64,000 nt of DNA, from NCBI RefSeq assembly GCF_030316855.1, contig NZ_JASZYR010000003.1, forward strand, positions 248,001-312,000, given 5' to 3'. The notes under the pieces are model-generated. The model was not told where the DNA came from. It searched no databases and worked only from the letters and a program-made list of their open reading frames with translations. Position 1 is the stretch's first letter; the number at the start of each line of letters is the position of its first letter. The position numbers and the translations under genes were made by a program. The stretch comes from Variovorax sp. J22P240 (GTDB taxonomy: Bacteria; Pseudomonadota; Gammaproteobacteria; Burkholderiales; Burkholderiaceae_C). Below are positions 48,124 to 57,688 of the stretch, piece after piece.

Positions 48124-50109
48124 ATGTCCTCACTCGATCTCACGCTGATGTACCTGCTGGCCGCGGTGATCGGCGTGGTCGTCTGCCGCTACTTCAAGCT
48201 GCCGCCGATGCTGGGCTATCTGTCGGCCGGCGTGCTGATCGGACCGCATGCGTTCGCTCTTGCCCAGAACTCCGAAGGCATCCAGCACCTGGGCGAGTTC
48301 GGCGTCGTTTTCCTGATGTTCGTGATCGGTCTGGAATTCAGCCTGCCCAAGCTGCGCACCATGCGCAAGCACGTCTTCGGCCTGGGCCTGCTGCAGGTGA
48401 TGCTGACCATCTCGATCGCGACGGCCGGCGCATTGCTGATCGCCCACTGGCTGCCGCCGAACTGGCGCCTGGGATGGAAGACCGCTTTCGTGCTGTCCGG
48501 CGCGCTCACGATGAGCAGCACCGCGATCGTCGTGAAGCTGATGGCGGAGCGCCTCGAACTCGACAGCGAGCACGGCAAGCGCGTGATGGGCGTGCTGCTG
48601 TTCCAGGATCTTGCCGTGGTGCCGTTGCTGGTGCTGATTCCCGCACTCGGCGCGCCGCCGGAAACCCTGCTGAAGGCGCTGGGTTTCGCTCTGCTGAAGG
48701 CCACGTTCCTGATTGCGGTCCTGCTCTACGGCGGGCCGCGCGTGATGCGCTGGTGGCTCACGCTGGTCGCGCGCCGCCGCAGCGAGGAGTTGTTCATGCT
48801 CAACCTGCTGCTGGTCACGCTGGGGTTGGCGTGGCTCACCGAACTGGCGGGCTTGAGCCTGGCGCTGGGCGCCTTCGTGGCCGGCATGTTGGTGTCGGAG
48901 ACCGAGTTCAAGCACCAGGTGGAGACGGACATCCGGCCCTTTCACGACGTGCTGCTGGGGCTTTTCTTCATCACGATCGGGATGTCGCTCGACTGGCACA
49001 TCGTCGTCGACCGCTGGCTGCTGGTCGCCGTGCTGCTGTTGCTGCCGCTGACCTTCAAGTTGGTGCTGGTGACGGTGCTGGCCCGCTGGCTTGGCGCGAC
49101 CACCGGCGTCTCGCTGCGCACCGGCCTCTACCTCGCGCAGGCGGGGGAGTTCGGCTTTGTGCTGCTGGCCCTGGCTCAGGGGAAGGATCTGCTCCCGGCG
49201 TGGCTGGTGAATCCGGTCCTGGCTTCGATGGTGCTATCGATGCTGTCGACGCCTTTCATCATCATGTACAGCAACCGCATCGTTCGGAAGCTGGTGGCGA
49301 GCGACTGGCTGCAGCAGTCGCTCCAGATGACGACGATCGCGCGCAAGACGATCAATACCGCCCAGCACGTGATCATCTGCGGCTACGGGCGCTGCGGGCA
49401 GAACCTCGCTCGCGTGCTGGAGCGCGAAGGCATCCCTTACCTGGCGCTGGACCTGGACCCGGATCGAGTCCGGCAGGCCACCGCGGCAGGCGACTCGGTC
49501 GTGTTCGGCGACGCCGCGCGCCTGCAGGCGCTGATGGCGGCCGGCCTCGCGCGCGCCAGCGCGGTGGTCGTCACTTACCAGGACGTGCCGGGCGCCCTCA
49601 AGGTGCTGGCCAACACGCGGGCGCACGCGCCGCAGGTACCGGTGATCGTGCGCACCCAGGACGATCGTGACCTCGAGAAACTGCAGGCGGCCGGCGCGAC
49701 CGAGGTCGTGCCCGAAGCGATCGAGGGTTCGCTGATGCTCGCAAGCCATGCCCTCGCGCTGGTCGGCGTGCCGATGCGGCGCGTTATCCGCGTGGTGCAG
49801 GACCAGCGGGACGCCCGCTACAACCTGCTGCGCGGCTATTTTCACGGCGCCGATGACGACAACGCCGACGAACTCGACCACGAGCGGCTCAACACCTTTA
49901 CGCTTTCGGACGGTGCCCGGGCCATCGGCCAGCCGCTGGCGCGGCTTGCGCTTCAAGCCCTGGGGGTACGCGTCGCGAGCCTGCGCCGCCGCGATGGCAA
50001 GGCGGCCGATGCGACCGACGACACGGTGCTGGCGGACGGCGATACGCTGGTGCTATCAGGCAAGCCCGGCGCGCTGGCCATGGCGATCGAGAAGCTGCAG
50101 AAGGGCTGA
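48124..50109 (+). CDS. CPA2 monovalent cation:proton antiporter with TrkA-N/TrkA-C domains (Kef-type)
   Basis: 661 residues. About 12 membrane helices (LGYLSAGVLIGPHAFALA, FGVVFLMFVIGLEFSLPKL) are followed by a TrkA-N Rossmann domain (HVIICGYGRCGQNLARVLER) and a TrkA-C/RCK-C domain near the C-terminus (FTLSDGARAIGQPLARLALQ). The layout is that of KefB/KefC-type potassium efflux or YbaL-type antiporters. No partner KefF/KefG gene is adjacent. Ion specificity is inferred. Confidence 0.92.
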   Translation: MSSLDLTLMYLLAAVIGVVVCRYFKLPPMLGYLSAGVLIGPHAFALAQNSEGIQHLGEFGVVFLMFVIGLEFSLPKLRTMRKHVFGLGLLQVMLTISIATAGALLIAHWLPPNWRLGWKTAFVLSGALTMSSTAIVVKLMAERLELDSEHGKRVMGVLLFQDLAVVPLLVLIPALGAPPETLLKALGFALLKATFLIAVLLYGGPRVMRWWLTLVARRRSEELFMLNLLLVTLGLAWLTELAGLSLALGAFVAGMLVSETEFKHQVETDIRPFHDVLLGLFFITIGMSLDWHIVVDRWLLVAVLLLLPLTFKLVLVTVLARWLGATTGVSLRTGLYLAQAGEFGFVLLALAQGKDLLPAWLVNPVLASMVLSMLSTPFIIMYSNRIVRKLVASDWLQQSLQMTTIARKTINTAQHVIICGYGRCGQNLARVLEREGIPYLALDLDPDRVRQATAAGDSVVFGDAARLQALMAAGLARASAVVVTYQDVPGALKVLANTRAHAPQVPVIVRTQDDRDLEKLQAAGATEVVPEAIEGSLMLASHALALVGVPMRRVIRVVQDQRDARYNLLRGYFHGADDDNADELDHERLNTFTLSDGARAIGQPLARLALQALGVRVASLRRRDGKAADATDDTVLADGDTLVLSGKPGALAMAIEKLQKG

Positions 50110-50125
50110 TCCGCGGACAGGCGGA

Positions 50126-51064
50126 TCAATTGAGCAGCGTCGGGTTGCGCCTCTCTTCGTCGATCTGCTGCTGACGGCGGACGGCTTCGCATTGCGCATG
50201 CACCCTGTAGTCCGCCTTGGCGCACTGCGCCGCCATGCATTGGGCGCGCGCGAAGAAGTTCAAGCCTGCGCAGTGCGATTGCGGCGTCGCGAGCGCCACT
50301 GGCTGCGGCGCAGGTGGAGGTGCAGGTTCCGGCGCGGGTGCCTCGGGGGGTGGCGCTGCGACGGCCACTCCAGGCGTTCGTTTGCGAGCCTTCGGCGCCG
50401 CCGCGACGACGGGCTTCACCGTCTCGGCAGGCGGTGTCTCGGCCACCGGAGGAAACGTCGGCGCGAGCTGAACCGGCTCGGCCACTTGCACGACGGGCGG
50501 TGACGCCGCCGTATCAACGGGGGCCGGCACCACCGGTTCGATGGGAACTGGGGTCGCGAACTCCTTCGCCACTGCCGGCACGGCCGAGTTGCGGGAGTTG
50601 TAGACGTATCCCCAACCGACCGCGACGAGAAGCACGACGGCAATCAGCACGCTCCACGCGCCGAGCCGACGCGCGACCGACGCCCGCTTGTCGGCAGGTC
50701 TCGGCGAACGGGAGGAGCGCGATGCGGAGCGGCGAATGGTTCGGGAGGGGATCGCGGAAGACGACGGGCCCATGACCGGATGCGCCGACCCGTTCCGGGG
50801 GCGGCGCATCGCGATGCCTTCGCCCGCCGCCAGCGGCGGAACGAGAGGGTTGAAGCGCTCCGCGGCGGCATCGGCCTGATACGCCATGCGCTGCGTCGCG
50901 GGCCATTCGTCATCGACGTTTGGCAGTCTCGCGGCGGGTGCCGCGGCGGACATGGGGATCGGCAGGGGAACAGGGAGAGTCAAGCTCAACCGCCGCCCGC
51001 AGCCCTTGCAGAACTTGCTGTCACCCCGGTTGGCGGTTCTGCACTCGGCGCACACCACGGCCAT
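50126..51064 (-). CDS. Zinc-ribbon single-pass membrane protein, Pro/Ala-rich
   Basis: 312 residues. A zinc ribbon (CAECRTANRGDSKFCKGCG) lies at the N-terminus, a basic Ser/Arg-rich stretch at about 100-130, one membrane helix (WSVLIAVVLLVAVGWGYVY), then a Pro/Ala/Val-rich periplasmic part and a Cys-bearing end (HCAGLNFFARAQCMAAQC). I recognise no enzyme. The topology suggests a cytoplasmic zinc ribbon and an extracytoplasmic tail with possible disulfides. It is convergent with the Kef-type gene. Confidence 0.8.
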   Translation of the reverse strand: MAVVCAECRTANRGDSKFCKGCGRRLSLTLPVPLPIPMSAAAPAARLPNVDDEWPATQRMAYQADAAAERFNPLVPPLAAGEGIAMRRPRNGSAHPVMGPSSSAIPSRTIRRSASRSSRSPRPADKRASVARRLGAWSVLIAVVLLVAVGWGYVYNSRNSAVPAVAKEFATPVPIEPVVPAPVDTAASPPVVQVAEPVQLAPTFPPVAETPPAETVKPVVAAAPKARKRTPGVAVAAPPPEAPAPEPAPPPAPQPVALATPQSHCAGLNFFARAQCMAAQCAKADYRVHAQCEAVRRQQQIDEERRNPTLLN

Positions 51065-51115
51065 CTTGAGCCCTTCGAACGATCTGAAACCTGCCTCGGC
51101 GATACAGGCCGGGCG

Positions 51116-51583
51116 TCAGGTTACCGCGACCCGCTTGGGTTTGTTCACCATGCGTCTGGCGATGACGGCGCCCAGACCCATGGTGAGTTCAAGGGCGAGA
51201 TTCGGCTGGCGGTTCGACATTTCGGCAAATCGGATGGCGGTAAGCCGCCAGACGCGGGCCGAGCCGGTCGCCACCACGTTGGCGGAACGCGGCAGACGGG
51301 AGAAGAACGCACCTTCGCCGACCACCGATCCGGGGTTGAGGATCGCCAATTGCATCTGGCCCCTGTCACCGATCAGATGGACGCTGAGCGCACCGCTTTC
51401 GATGAAGAACAAGGTGCGGTCGTTGGCACCCTGGTCGATTAGCACTTGGCCCGCCGACAGGTCGAAGGGCTGCAGGTAGCTGGCCAGCGTTTCCCACTGC
51501 TGCGCATTGAACGCCGGCGCAAAGGCGTCATAGCTGGTGTTTTGCGCGATGGCGCGGCAAAGATCCTGAATGCTGGATGACAT
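51116..51583 (-). CDS. Stand-alone cyclic-nucleotide-binding (Crp-like) domain protein
   Basis: 155 residues consisting of a cNMP-binding beta-roll: FDLSAGQVLIDQGANDRTLF, then FIESGALSVHLIGDRGQMQL, then GSVVGEGAFFSRLPRSANV with the phosphate-binding cassette (GEGAFF and RSA). No helix-turn-helix follows; the protein ends soon after the dimer helix. It is therefore not a classic Crp/Fnr transcription factor and more likely a sensory partner protein. ATG 51583 is used. Confidence 0.8.
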   Translation of the reverse strand: MSSSIQDLCRAIAQNTSYDAFAPAFNAQQWETLASYLQPFDLSAGQVLIDQGANDRTLFFIESGALSVHLIGDRGQMQLAILNPGSVVGEGAFFSRLPRSANVVATGSARVWRLTAIRFAEMSNRQPNLALELTMGLGAVIARRMVNKPKRVAVT

Positions 51584-51665
51584 CAATGTAAGCCCTGCTG
51601 TGGTGCGAGTATCTGCGAAACCGCAAATGAGCGGTGACACATATCACACAAATTCACATTCTCAA

Positions 51666-53072
51666 CTATTTGCCAATACAGAAGCGGGAAAAGATCACGC
51701 CCAGCAGATCGTCGGCGCCGAATTCGCCGGTGATTTCATTGAGCGCGTTCTGCGCAAGCCGCAACTCTTCGGCCAGCAGATCCAGGGATTGGGCGCGCGC
51801 AGCCAGATGCTCCGCGGCCGCGGCAACGTGGTGATCGACGCGCGTCAGCGCCTGCACATGGCGCGCCCTGGCGAGATAGACGCCTTCGGGGACCGATTGC
51901 CATCCCGCTACTTCCAGCAGCCGGCACCGTAGCGCCTCGATGCCGAAACCGGTCTTGGCGGACAGGCTGATTCCGGCGCCCGGATTCGCGCCGGGGGCCG
52001 CGTCGAACTTGCTCCAGATGTCGATCACGGGGACGCTGGCCGGCAACTTGGTCGCCAGCAGGCGCGCGATCTCCTCGTCGGCTTGCGCGTAGTCGACCAG
52101 TGCCGCGCGCGTCAGGTCGTGGAGAAACAGCACCGCGTCCGCACCTTCGATCTGCCCCCAGGCGCGAGCAATGCCGATCTGCTCGACCTCGTCGACGCTG
52201 TCGCGCAGGCCCGCCGTGTCGACTACGTGGAGGGGCACGCCATGGATCTGGATGGTCTGTGACACCACGTCCCGTGTGGTGCCTGCGATGGAACTCACGA
52301 TCGCCAGCTCGGCTCCGGCCAGCGCGTTGAGCAGGGAGCTCTTGCCCGCGTTGGGTTGTCCCGCGATCACGACCTTGATGCCTTCCCGCAACAGCGCACC
52401 CTGGCGCGCGCGCTGCTGCACCGCGTCCAGCTGAACCTTCAGCGCCGCCAGCTGGCCGATCGCATCGGCTTCCTGGAGAAAGTCGATTTCCTCGTCGGGG
52501 AAGTCGAGGGTGGCTTCGACCAGCATCCGCAGGCGCACGAGCGCGTCGAGCAGGGTGTGGATTTCCTGCGAGAACGCGCCTGACAGCGATCGGCCGGCGC
52601 TTCGGGCCGCGGCCTCGGTGCTGGCGTCGATCAGGTCGGCAATCGCCTCGGCCTGGGCCAGGTCGATCTTCCCGTTGAGGAAGGCGCGTTGGCTGAACTC
52701 TCCTGGCTCAGCCACGCGCAGTCCGGCGAGGCGGGGCTGGCCGGTGGCGAGGTCGACTTCCTCGGCCGCCTCCAGGCAGCGCGCGAGCAGCAGTTGCAGC
52801 ACCACCGTGCCGCCGTGCGCCTGTAGCTCGAACACGTCTTCCCCGGTGAAGGAGTGGGGTGCCGGAAAGTGGATAGCCAGCCCGTGGTCGATGGGCGCGC
52901 CCAGCGCATCACGAAAGGGCAGGTAGGAGGCCTCGCGCGGTTTCAGCGCGCGCCCGCAGATCGCGGCGATGAGAGGCGCCATCCGCACGCCGGACACTCG
53001 CACGATCCCGACGGCGCCGCGGCCGGAAGCCGTGGCGATGGCAACGATCGGATCGGTGGTGCGCGCGAGCAT
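51666..53072 (-). CDS. mnmE: tRNA uridine-5-carboxymethylaminomethyl modification GTPase
   Basis: 468 residues. The N-terminal tetrahydrofolate-binding domain, a helical middle, and an inserted G domain ([22 protein letters not shown]) are all present, and the C-terminus is the conserved CIGK. With MnmG it modifies the wobble U34 of several tRNAs. It follows the terminator after yidC, so it probably has its own promoter in the 20-70 base gap. Confidence 0.96.
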   Translation of the reverse strand: MLARTTDPIVAIATASGRGAVGIVRVSGVRMAPLIAAICGRALKPREASYLPFRDALGAPIDHGLAIHFPAPHSFTGEDVFELQAHGGTVVLQLLLARCLEAAEEVDLATGQPRLAGLRVAEPGEFSQRAFLNGKIDLAQAEAIADLIDASTEAAARSAGRSLSGAFSQEIHTLLDALVRLRMLVEATLDFPDEEIDFLQEADAIGQLAALKVQLDAVQQRARQGALLREGIKVVIAGQPNAGKSSLLNALAGAELAIVSSIAGTTRDVVSQTIQIHGVPLHVVDTAGLRDSVDEVEQIGIARAWGQIEGADAVLFLHDLTRAALVDYAQADEEIARLLATKLPASVPVIDIWSKFDAAPGANPGAGISLSAKTGFGIEALRCRLLEVAGWQSVPEGVYLARARHVQALTRVDHHVAAAAEHLAARAQSLDLLAEELRLAQNALNEITGEFGADDLLGVIFSRFCIGK

Positions 53073-53090
53073 GAAGGGGATTCTTTCAGC

Positions 53091-53116
53091 AAAAAGGGCC
53101 GCTTTCGCGGCCCTTC
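53091..53116 (-). terminator. Rho-independent terminator after yidC
   Basis: Perfect stem AAGGGCCGC (53094-53102) and GCGGCCCTT (53107-53115) with a TTTC loop. In the leftward sense it ends in TTTTT. Confidence 0.85.
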
Positions 53117-53141
53117 GTCAAGACGTGAGGGAAGACGTCTA

Positions 53142-54884
53142 CTACTTGCCAAGCACGCCGAGGCGCTTGTTGATGAACCACTGCTGCGCGATCGACAGCA
53201 CGTTGTTGGTGATCCAGTACAGCACCAGGCCCGCCGGGAAGAAGATGAACATCACGCTGAAGGCCAGCGGCATGATCCACATCAGCTTGGCCTGCATCGG
53301 GTCCGGCGGCGTGGGGTTGAGCCAGGTCTGGAACAGTGAGGTCGCGGTCATCACGACCGGCAGGATGAACCAGGGGTCCGGTGCCGAGAGATCCTGGATC
53401 CAGAGAATCCATGGTGCGTGGCGCATTTCGACGGACGACAGAAGCACCCAGTACAGCGCGATGAACACGGGGATCTGGATCACGATGGGGAAGCAGCCGC
53501 CCATCGGATTGACCTTTTCCTCGCGATAGATGCGCATCATCTCCTGCTGCATCTCCTGCGGCTTGTCCTTGAGCCGCTCGCGCATTTCCATGATCTTCGG
53601 ATTGATGGCCTTCATCTTGGCCATGCTGGCGTAGGCCTTGGCATTGAGCCAGTAGAAGGCGGCCTTCAGCAGGACCACCAGGGCCACGATCGACCAGCCC
53701 CAGTTGCCGAGGATGCCGTGCAGTTGGTTCAGCAGCCAGTACAGCGGCTTGGAGATGATCGCGAAGATGCCGTAGTCCTTGACGAGGTCGAGGCCGGGTG
53801 CGATGGCTTCCAGCTTCTTTTCTTCCTCGGGACCGGCAAACAGGTTGCTCTCGATGGTGTGCGCCGCGCCGGGGGCCAGCTTCGGCACCTGGAGCACCAT
53901 CGCGACCGAGAACAGGTTGTTGCCGAGATCGGCCACGCGGAACTCGCGCTTGATGGCGTCGCTCCCCGGCACATTGAGCAGCCATGCCGACACGAAGTAG
54001 TGCTGGACCATCGCCACCCAGCCGTCGTTGGCGGGCGCCGGCAACTCGACCTTGCCCTTGGCGATGGCCGAGAACTCGATCTTCTGGAACTTCTTCTGTT
54101 CCGTGTAGATGGCCGGACCGGTGAAGGTGTTGGTGCCGAACATGGTGCCCGCCGCGACCGTGCCGTGGCGAACGAACTGCAGGTAGAGCTGCGCGTCGCG
54201 CGGCTGGTCGCTGACGTTGACGATCTGGTGCTTGACGTGGATCGAGTAGTCGCCGCGCTGGAACACGTAGGTCTTGACGTATTTCAGGCCGCCCACGGGC
54301 TGCGACTCGAAGGCCACTTCCAGCGTATTCTGGCCATCGGCCAGCTGGCGCGGCCCGGGACGCGCGGTCATCAAGGTCAGGTGATTGGGGAAACGATCGC
54401 CGGTGTCGATGGTATTCAGCAGGCCGGTCTGGGCGACGTAGCGGGTCGCGGGCGAGCCGTTTTCCATCAGGGTGACGGGGCGGACTTCGTTTTCCGCGAC
54501 GGGGAGGCCGACCAGGCGCCGCGCCCATTCGACCAGCCCGTGGTTGTTGGTCTGGTCAAGGAACTTCAGCAACTGCAATTCCGACAGCGTCCCGCCCTCG
54601 CCGTCGATCACCGCCTTGAAGACGTCAGTGGAAACGGTCACCTTTTCGCCGATGGCCGGGGCCGCACCTTGCGCGGGCACGGAGCCGCTGGCAGGAGCGG
54701 CAGCGGCAGGGACGCCGCTGGCGGACGTTGCAGCCGGCGCGACCGGCTGGTTTGCGGGCGCGGCCGTCTGGGTCGAAGGCAGGAAAGTCGGCTTGTGGCC
54801 GTTGTAGACCTGCCATTGGTCCCACAGCAGCACCAGCGAGAAACCAAAAATCACCCACAGGATGGTGCGGCGGATATCGTTCAT
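53142..54884 (-). CDS. yidC: Membrane protein insertase YidC
   Basis: 580 residues. The first helix (RRTILWVIFGFSLVLLWDQW) is followed by a Pro/Ala linker, the periplasmic P1 beta domain (about residues 80-340), and the Oxa1 core of five helices with IYREEKVNPMGGCFPIVIQ and FPAGLVLYWITNNVLSIAQQ. It inserts and folds inner-membrane proteins with or without SecYEG. The start overlaps the yidD stop by 4 bases. Confidence 0.96.
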   Translation of the reverse strand: MNDIRRTILWVIFGFSLVLLWDQWQVYNGHKPTFLPSTQTAAPANQPVAPAATSASGVPAAAAPASGSVPAQGAAPAIGEKVTVSTDVFKAVIDGEGGTLSELQLLKFLDQTNNHGLVEWARRLVGLPVAENEVRPVTLMENGSPATRYVAQTGLLNTIDTGDRFPNHLTLMTARPGPRQLADGQNTLEVAFESQPVGGLKYVKTYVFQRGDYSIHVKHQIVNVSDQPRDAQLYLQFVRHGTVAAGTMFGTNTFTGPAIYTEQKKFQKIEFSAIAKGKVELPAPANDGWVAMVQHYFVSAWLLNVPGSDAIKREFRVADLGNNLFSVAMVLQVPKLAPGAAHTIESNLFAGPEEEKKLEAIAPGLDLVKDYGIFAIISKPLYWLLNQLHGILGNWGWSIVALVVLLKAAFYWLNAKAYASMAKMKAINPKIMEMRERLKDKPQEMQQEMMRIYREEKVNPMGGCFPIVIQIPVFIALYWVLLSSVEMRHAPWILWIQDLSAPDPWFILPVVMTATSLFQTWLNPTPPDPMQAKLMWIMPLAFSVMFIFFPAGLVLYWITNNVLSIAQQWFINKRLGVLGK

Positions 54885-55171
54885 GAAGAAGACTTCTTGT
54901 CGTCGGAAGAGAGAAAGGCAAAGAGCGAACCCGCTCGCGGGGTCGAGCGCTGTGCCTTCGGGGGGACCGGATCATGGCCGCCTTCGCACCAGGGCTGGCA
55001 TCGGGCGATCCGGCGCAGCGTGAGATAGCTGCCGGTTGCCGCGCCGTGCTGTTCGAGCGCGGCGATGGCATAGACGGAACAGGTGGGCTCGAAACGGCAC
55101 GCTTGGCCGAGCCAGGGACTCAGCAGCAGTCGGTATGCCTTCACGAGGCCGATCAGCAGGCGCTGCATCAT
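54881..55171 (-). CDS. yidD: Membrane protein insertion efficiency factor YidD
   Basis: 96 residues: LLIGLVKAYRLLLSPWLGQA, CRFEPTCSVYAIAALEQHG and a GHDPVP end are the family signature, including three conserved Cys. The ATG at 55171 overlaps the rnpA stop (ATGA). It assists YidC-dependent insertion. Confidence 0.94.
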   Translation of the reverse strand: MMQRLLIGLVKAYRLLLSPWLGQACRFEPTCSVYAIAALEQHGAATGSYLTLRRIARCQPWCEGGHDPVPPKAQRSTPRAGSLFAFLSSDDKKSSS

Positions 55172-55557
55172 GCGCGCGCCGTGGCGGCCCGCTGCAGCAA
55201 TTGCAGCAGTTCGGCCCTGACGGCGGCCTTGAGTTTGTCGGACGTCGCGCTCACGAATTCCTTGCGATCGAAACCCGCGCGCAGGCGCACGACGTGCGCG
55301 GCCTGCGGCAACGAAGCTTCGGACGCGGCTGCGCTCACGGTATAGATCTGGCGTTTGATCGCGTTGCGGGTGACCGCGCGGCGGGCCCAGCGTTTGGGAA
55401 CCATGGCTCCGAGCCACACGTCTTGCTTTTCGAACAGGGGTGCGGCGCCGGACGGAGCGTCCAGCGCGCAACGGTGCAGTGCAAAGTGGGCTGTGCGCGC
55501 CACGGTGGCACCTGCGAGTACGGCCTGGAATTGCGCGCGGGTCTTGAGCCGCTGCAT
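55168..55557 (-). CDS. rnpA: Ribonuclease P protein component
   Basis: 129 residues from the ATG at 55557: MQRLKTRAQFQAVLAGATVA, then RNAIKRQIYTV, which is the RNR-type signature (R-x-x-x-KR). An in-frame upstream start at 55683 would overlap rpmH by more than 50 bases, so the shorter form is preferred. The protein supports the RNA subunit in 5' processing of tRNAs. Confidence 0.9.
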   Translation of the reverse strand: MQRLKTRAQFQAVLAGATVARTAHFALHRCALDAPSGAAPLFEKQDVWLGAMVPKRWARRAVTRNAIKRQIYTVSAAASEASLPQAAHVVRLRAGFDRKEFVSATSDKLKAAVRAELLQLLQRAATARA

Positions 55558-55630
55558 GGAAGCCAACCGCAAGGCGCCGTCAGGGTGTGATGGCGCTTGC
55601 GACAGGACTGGCAACGGCGCCGGCGTGCCG

Positions 55631-55765
55631 TTAGACGGCGAGGCGCTTGCGGCCCTTGGCGCGGCGTGCGTTGATGACGGCACGGCCGCCGCGGGTCTTC
55701 ATGCGGACCAGAAAGCCGTGGGTACGGGCGCGGCGGACTTTGGATGCTTGGTAAGTGCGTTTCAT
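55631..55765 (-). CDS. rpmH: 50S ribosomal protein L34
   Basis: 44 residues: [19 protein letters not shown], then [20 protein letters not shown] and KRLAV. The gene is too short for most ORF lists but is complete. It is the first gene of the rpmH-rnpA-yidD-yidC operon, with a promoter at 55861-55889 upstream. Confidence 0.98.
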   Translation of the reverse strand: MKRTYQASKVRRARTHGFLVRMKTRGGRAVINARRAKGRKRLAV

Positions 55766-55860
55766 GATGGTTTTCCTGATTCACCGGCTGGCCGGCAGTT
55801 TTCCCCGGCGAGATCCGAGATACCCCGAAACACACAAAGAGGCTTTCAGGGAAACCCGCG

Positions 55861-55889
55861 ATTATCGCAAATATTCGGGCAGTCGACAA
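55861..55889 (-). promoter_or_regulatory. rpmH promoter
   Basis: Leftward -35 TTGTCG (complement of 55884-55889) and -10 GATAAT (complement of 55861-55866) with a 17-base spacer. It is the best promoter match in the rpmH-dnaA gap. Confidence 0.65.
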
Positions 55890-55931
55890 TCCCGGACATC
55901 TTCCGCACCCTTTCTGCATCCGTTGAAATGG

Positions 55932-55990
55932 TGTGGATAAGTTTTTGACAAGTTAGAATCCAGGGCGCATCGCGGGTGCGACTATCCACA
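55932..55990. promoter_or_regulatory. DnaA boxes upstream of dnaA
   Basis: A consensus DnaA box TGTGGATAA (complement TTATCCACA) lies at 55932-55940, and a near-consensus CTATCCACA at 55982-55990, in the rpmH-dnaA spacer. A TAGAAT -10-like hexamer lies at 55954-55959. These fit dnaA autoregulation and/or a left arm of the origin. Confidence 0.7.
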
Positions 55991-56039
55991 ACACGAACAC
56001 GACAAATGGCCGAGGGACAAACCACTTTTCAGAGCACCC

Positions 56040-57419
56040 ATGCCGGGTGACGGCGTCGGTGACAGCCTTTGGCAGGCCTGCGTCGAGCAACTCGCGCAGG
56101 AGTTGTCCGAACAGCAGTTCAACACATGGATCAAGCCGCTGACTGCCAAGGTCGCGGACGATCTTTCGCGGGTCACGGTCTTCGTGGCCAACCGTTTCAA
56201 GCTCGACTGGATCCGGGCCCAGTACGCCGGCAAGATTGCCGCCATGGCGGAGAAGCTCTATGGCCAGCCGGTCCTCATTGAGTTAGCGCTCGCTCCTCGG
56301 GAAATCGTTAACAGGCCTGTATCGATGGCTGTTGTTTCCGAGTCCGACGTGCCGCGCGAAATGGTCAGTCAGGGCGAGGACGTGGCCGCTGCGGCGTTCA
56401 AGAATCGCCTGAACTCGGGGCTCACTTTCGACACGCTCGTGGAGGGCACCGCCAACCGCATGGCACGCGCGGCGGCCATGCACGTGGCGGGCATGCCGGG
56501 GCATCTTTACAACCCCTTGTTCATCTACGGCGGCGTCGGTCTGGGCAAGACCCACCTGATGCACGCGGTGGGCAATCGTCTGCTGGCAGATCGGCCCGAT
56601 TCGAAAGTTCTCTACATCCACGCGGAGCAATTTGTATCCGATGTGGTCAAAGCCTATCAGCGCAAGACTTTCGACGAGTTCAAGGAGCGCTACCACTCGC
56701 TCGATCTGCTGCTGATCGACGACGTCCAGTTCTTCGCGAACAAGGATCGGACGCAGGAAGAGTTCTTCAACGCCTTCGAGGCCCTGCTCGCGAAGAAGTC
56801 GCACATCGTCATGACGAGCGACACCTATCCGAAGGGGCTGGCCGACATCCACGAGCGCCTGGTTTCGCGCTTCGACTCGGGCCTGACGGTCGCGATCGAA
56901 CCGCCCGAGCTCGAGATGCGCGTCGCCATCCTTATCAACAAGGCGCGCGCGGAGAGCGCCGAGATGCCCGAGGAAGTCGCCTTCTTCGTCGCGAAGAACG
57001 TGCGTTCCAACGTGCGCGAACTCGAAGGCGCGCTGCGCAAGATCCTCGCGTACTCGCGCTTCAACCAGAAGGAGATCTCGATCGCCCTGGCGCGCGAGGC
57101 GCTGCGCGACCTGCTGTCGATCCAGAACCGGCAGATCTCGGTCGAGAACATCCAGAAGACCGTCGCCGACTATTACAAGATCAAGGTCGCCGACATGTAC
57201 TCGAAGAAGCGCCCGGCCTCGATCGCCCGGCCGCGCCAGATCGCGATGTACCTGGCCAAGGAGCTGACCCAGAAGAGCCTGCCGGAAATCGGCGAACTCT
57301 TCGGCGGTCGCGACCACACCACGGTCTTGCATGCGGTCCGGAAGATCTCGGGTGAGCGCCAGCAACTCACCGAACTCAACCAGCAACTGCACGTGCTGGA
57401 GCAGACGCTCAAGGGCTGA
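56040..57419 (+). CDS. dnaA: Chromosomal replication initiator protein DnaA
   Basis: 459 residues. Domain I begins at [20 protein letters not shown]; domain III AAA+ has Walker [18 protein letters not shown] and Walker [15 protein letters not shown]; domain IV has the DnaA-box reader [20 protein letters not shown] with [14 protein letters not shown]. The ATG at 56040 has a poor ribosome-binding site. An overlapping short frame from an ATG at 56006 encodes [14 protein letters not shown], and one base removed at 56045-56048 would join it to the DnaA frame. This may be the real N-terminus behind a frameshift. Confidence 0.95.
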   Translation: MPGDGVGDSLWQACVEQLAQELSEQQFNTWIKPLTAKVADDLSRVTVFVANRFKLDWIRAQYAGKIAAMAEKLYGQPVLIELALAPREIVNRPVSMAVVSESDVPREMVSQGEDVAAAAFKNRLNSGLTFDTLVEGTANRMARAAAMHVAGMPGHLYNPLFIYGGVGLGKTHLMHAVGNRLLADRPDSKVLYIHAEQFVSDVVKAYQRKTFDEFKERYHSLDLLLIDDVQFFANKDRTQEEFFNAFEALLAKKSHIVMTSDTYPKGLADIHERLVSRFDSGLTVAIEPPELEMRVAILINKARAESAEMPEEVAFFVAKNVRSNVRELEGALRKILAYSRFNQKEISIALAREALRDLLSIQNRQISVENIQKTVADYYKIKVADMYSKKRPASIARPRQIAMYLAKELTQKSLPEIGELFGGRDHTTVLHAVRKISGERQQLTELNQQLHVLEQTLKG

Positions 57420-57456
57420 TGGATGAAGGCGCTACGCAGATTCGCCAATCGCTGTC

Positions 57457-57656
57457 AAAGGACAACTCTGTGAGCAGTTCTGGCACAAGGCAGGGCTTGT
57501 CCACAGGCCCGGCGCGCGATCCGAAGTTGTTCGCGCCGCTGCGACAGCACGAAAGCGCGGCTGCGCACAGCCTGCCGGACCCCGCAAGTGCCTGTCACGA
57601 AAGCGGAAAATCGCCCTGTCCACAGGGCAGCGCGTCCCTTATCTACTACTACTAAT
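57457..57656 (+). other. Origin of replication element (oriC, copy B) between dnaA and dnaN
   Basis: DnaA-box-like TTGTCCACA (57497-57505) and CTGTCCACA (57616-57624) are followed by a GC-rich block, then CTACTACTACTAAT (57643-57656) whose complement carries TAG trinucleotide repeats like DnaA-trios, then AT-rich DNA before dnaN. This is the order of the basal unwinding element described in other bacteria. It shares blocks with 23085-23283. The gap has no gene. DnaA boxes also lie upstream of dnaA, so the exact origin may be spread over both gaps. Confidence 0.75.
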
Positions 57657-57688
57657 TTGAATTAAAGAAATAAAGGAAGAGGTAAGAC

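Noticed and set aside
55557..55683. Longer rnpA start with a 42-residue extension
   Set aside because: It would overlap rpmH heavily, and the extension has no conservation pattern; the ATG at 55557 gives the standard protein.
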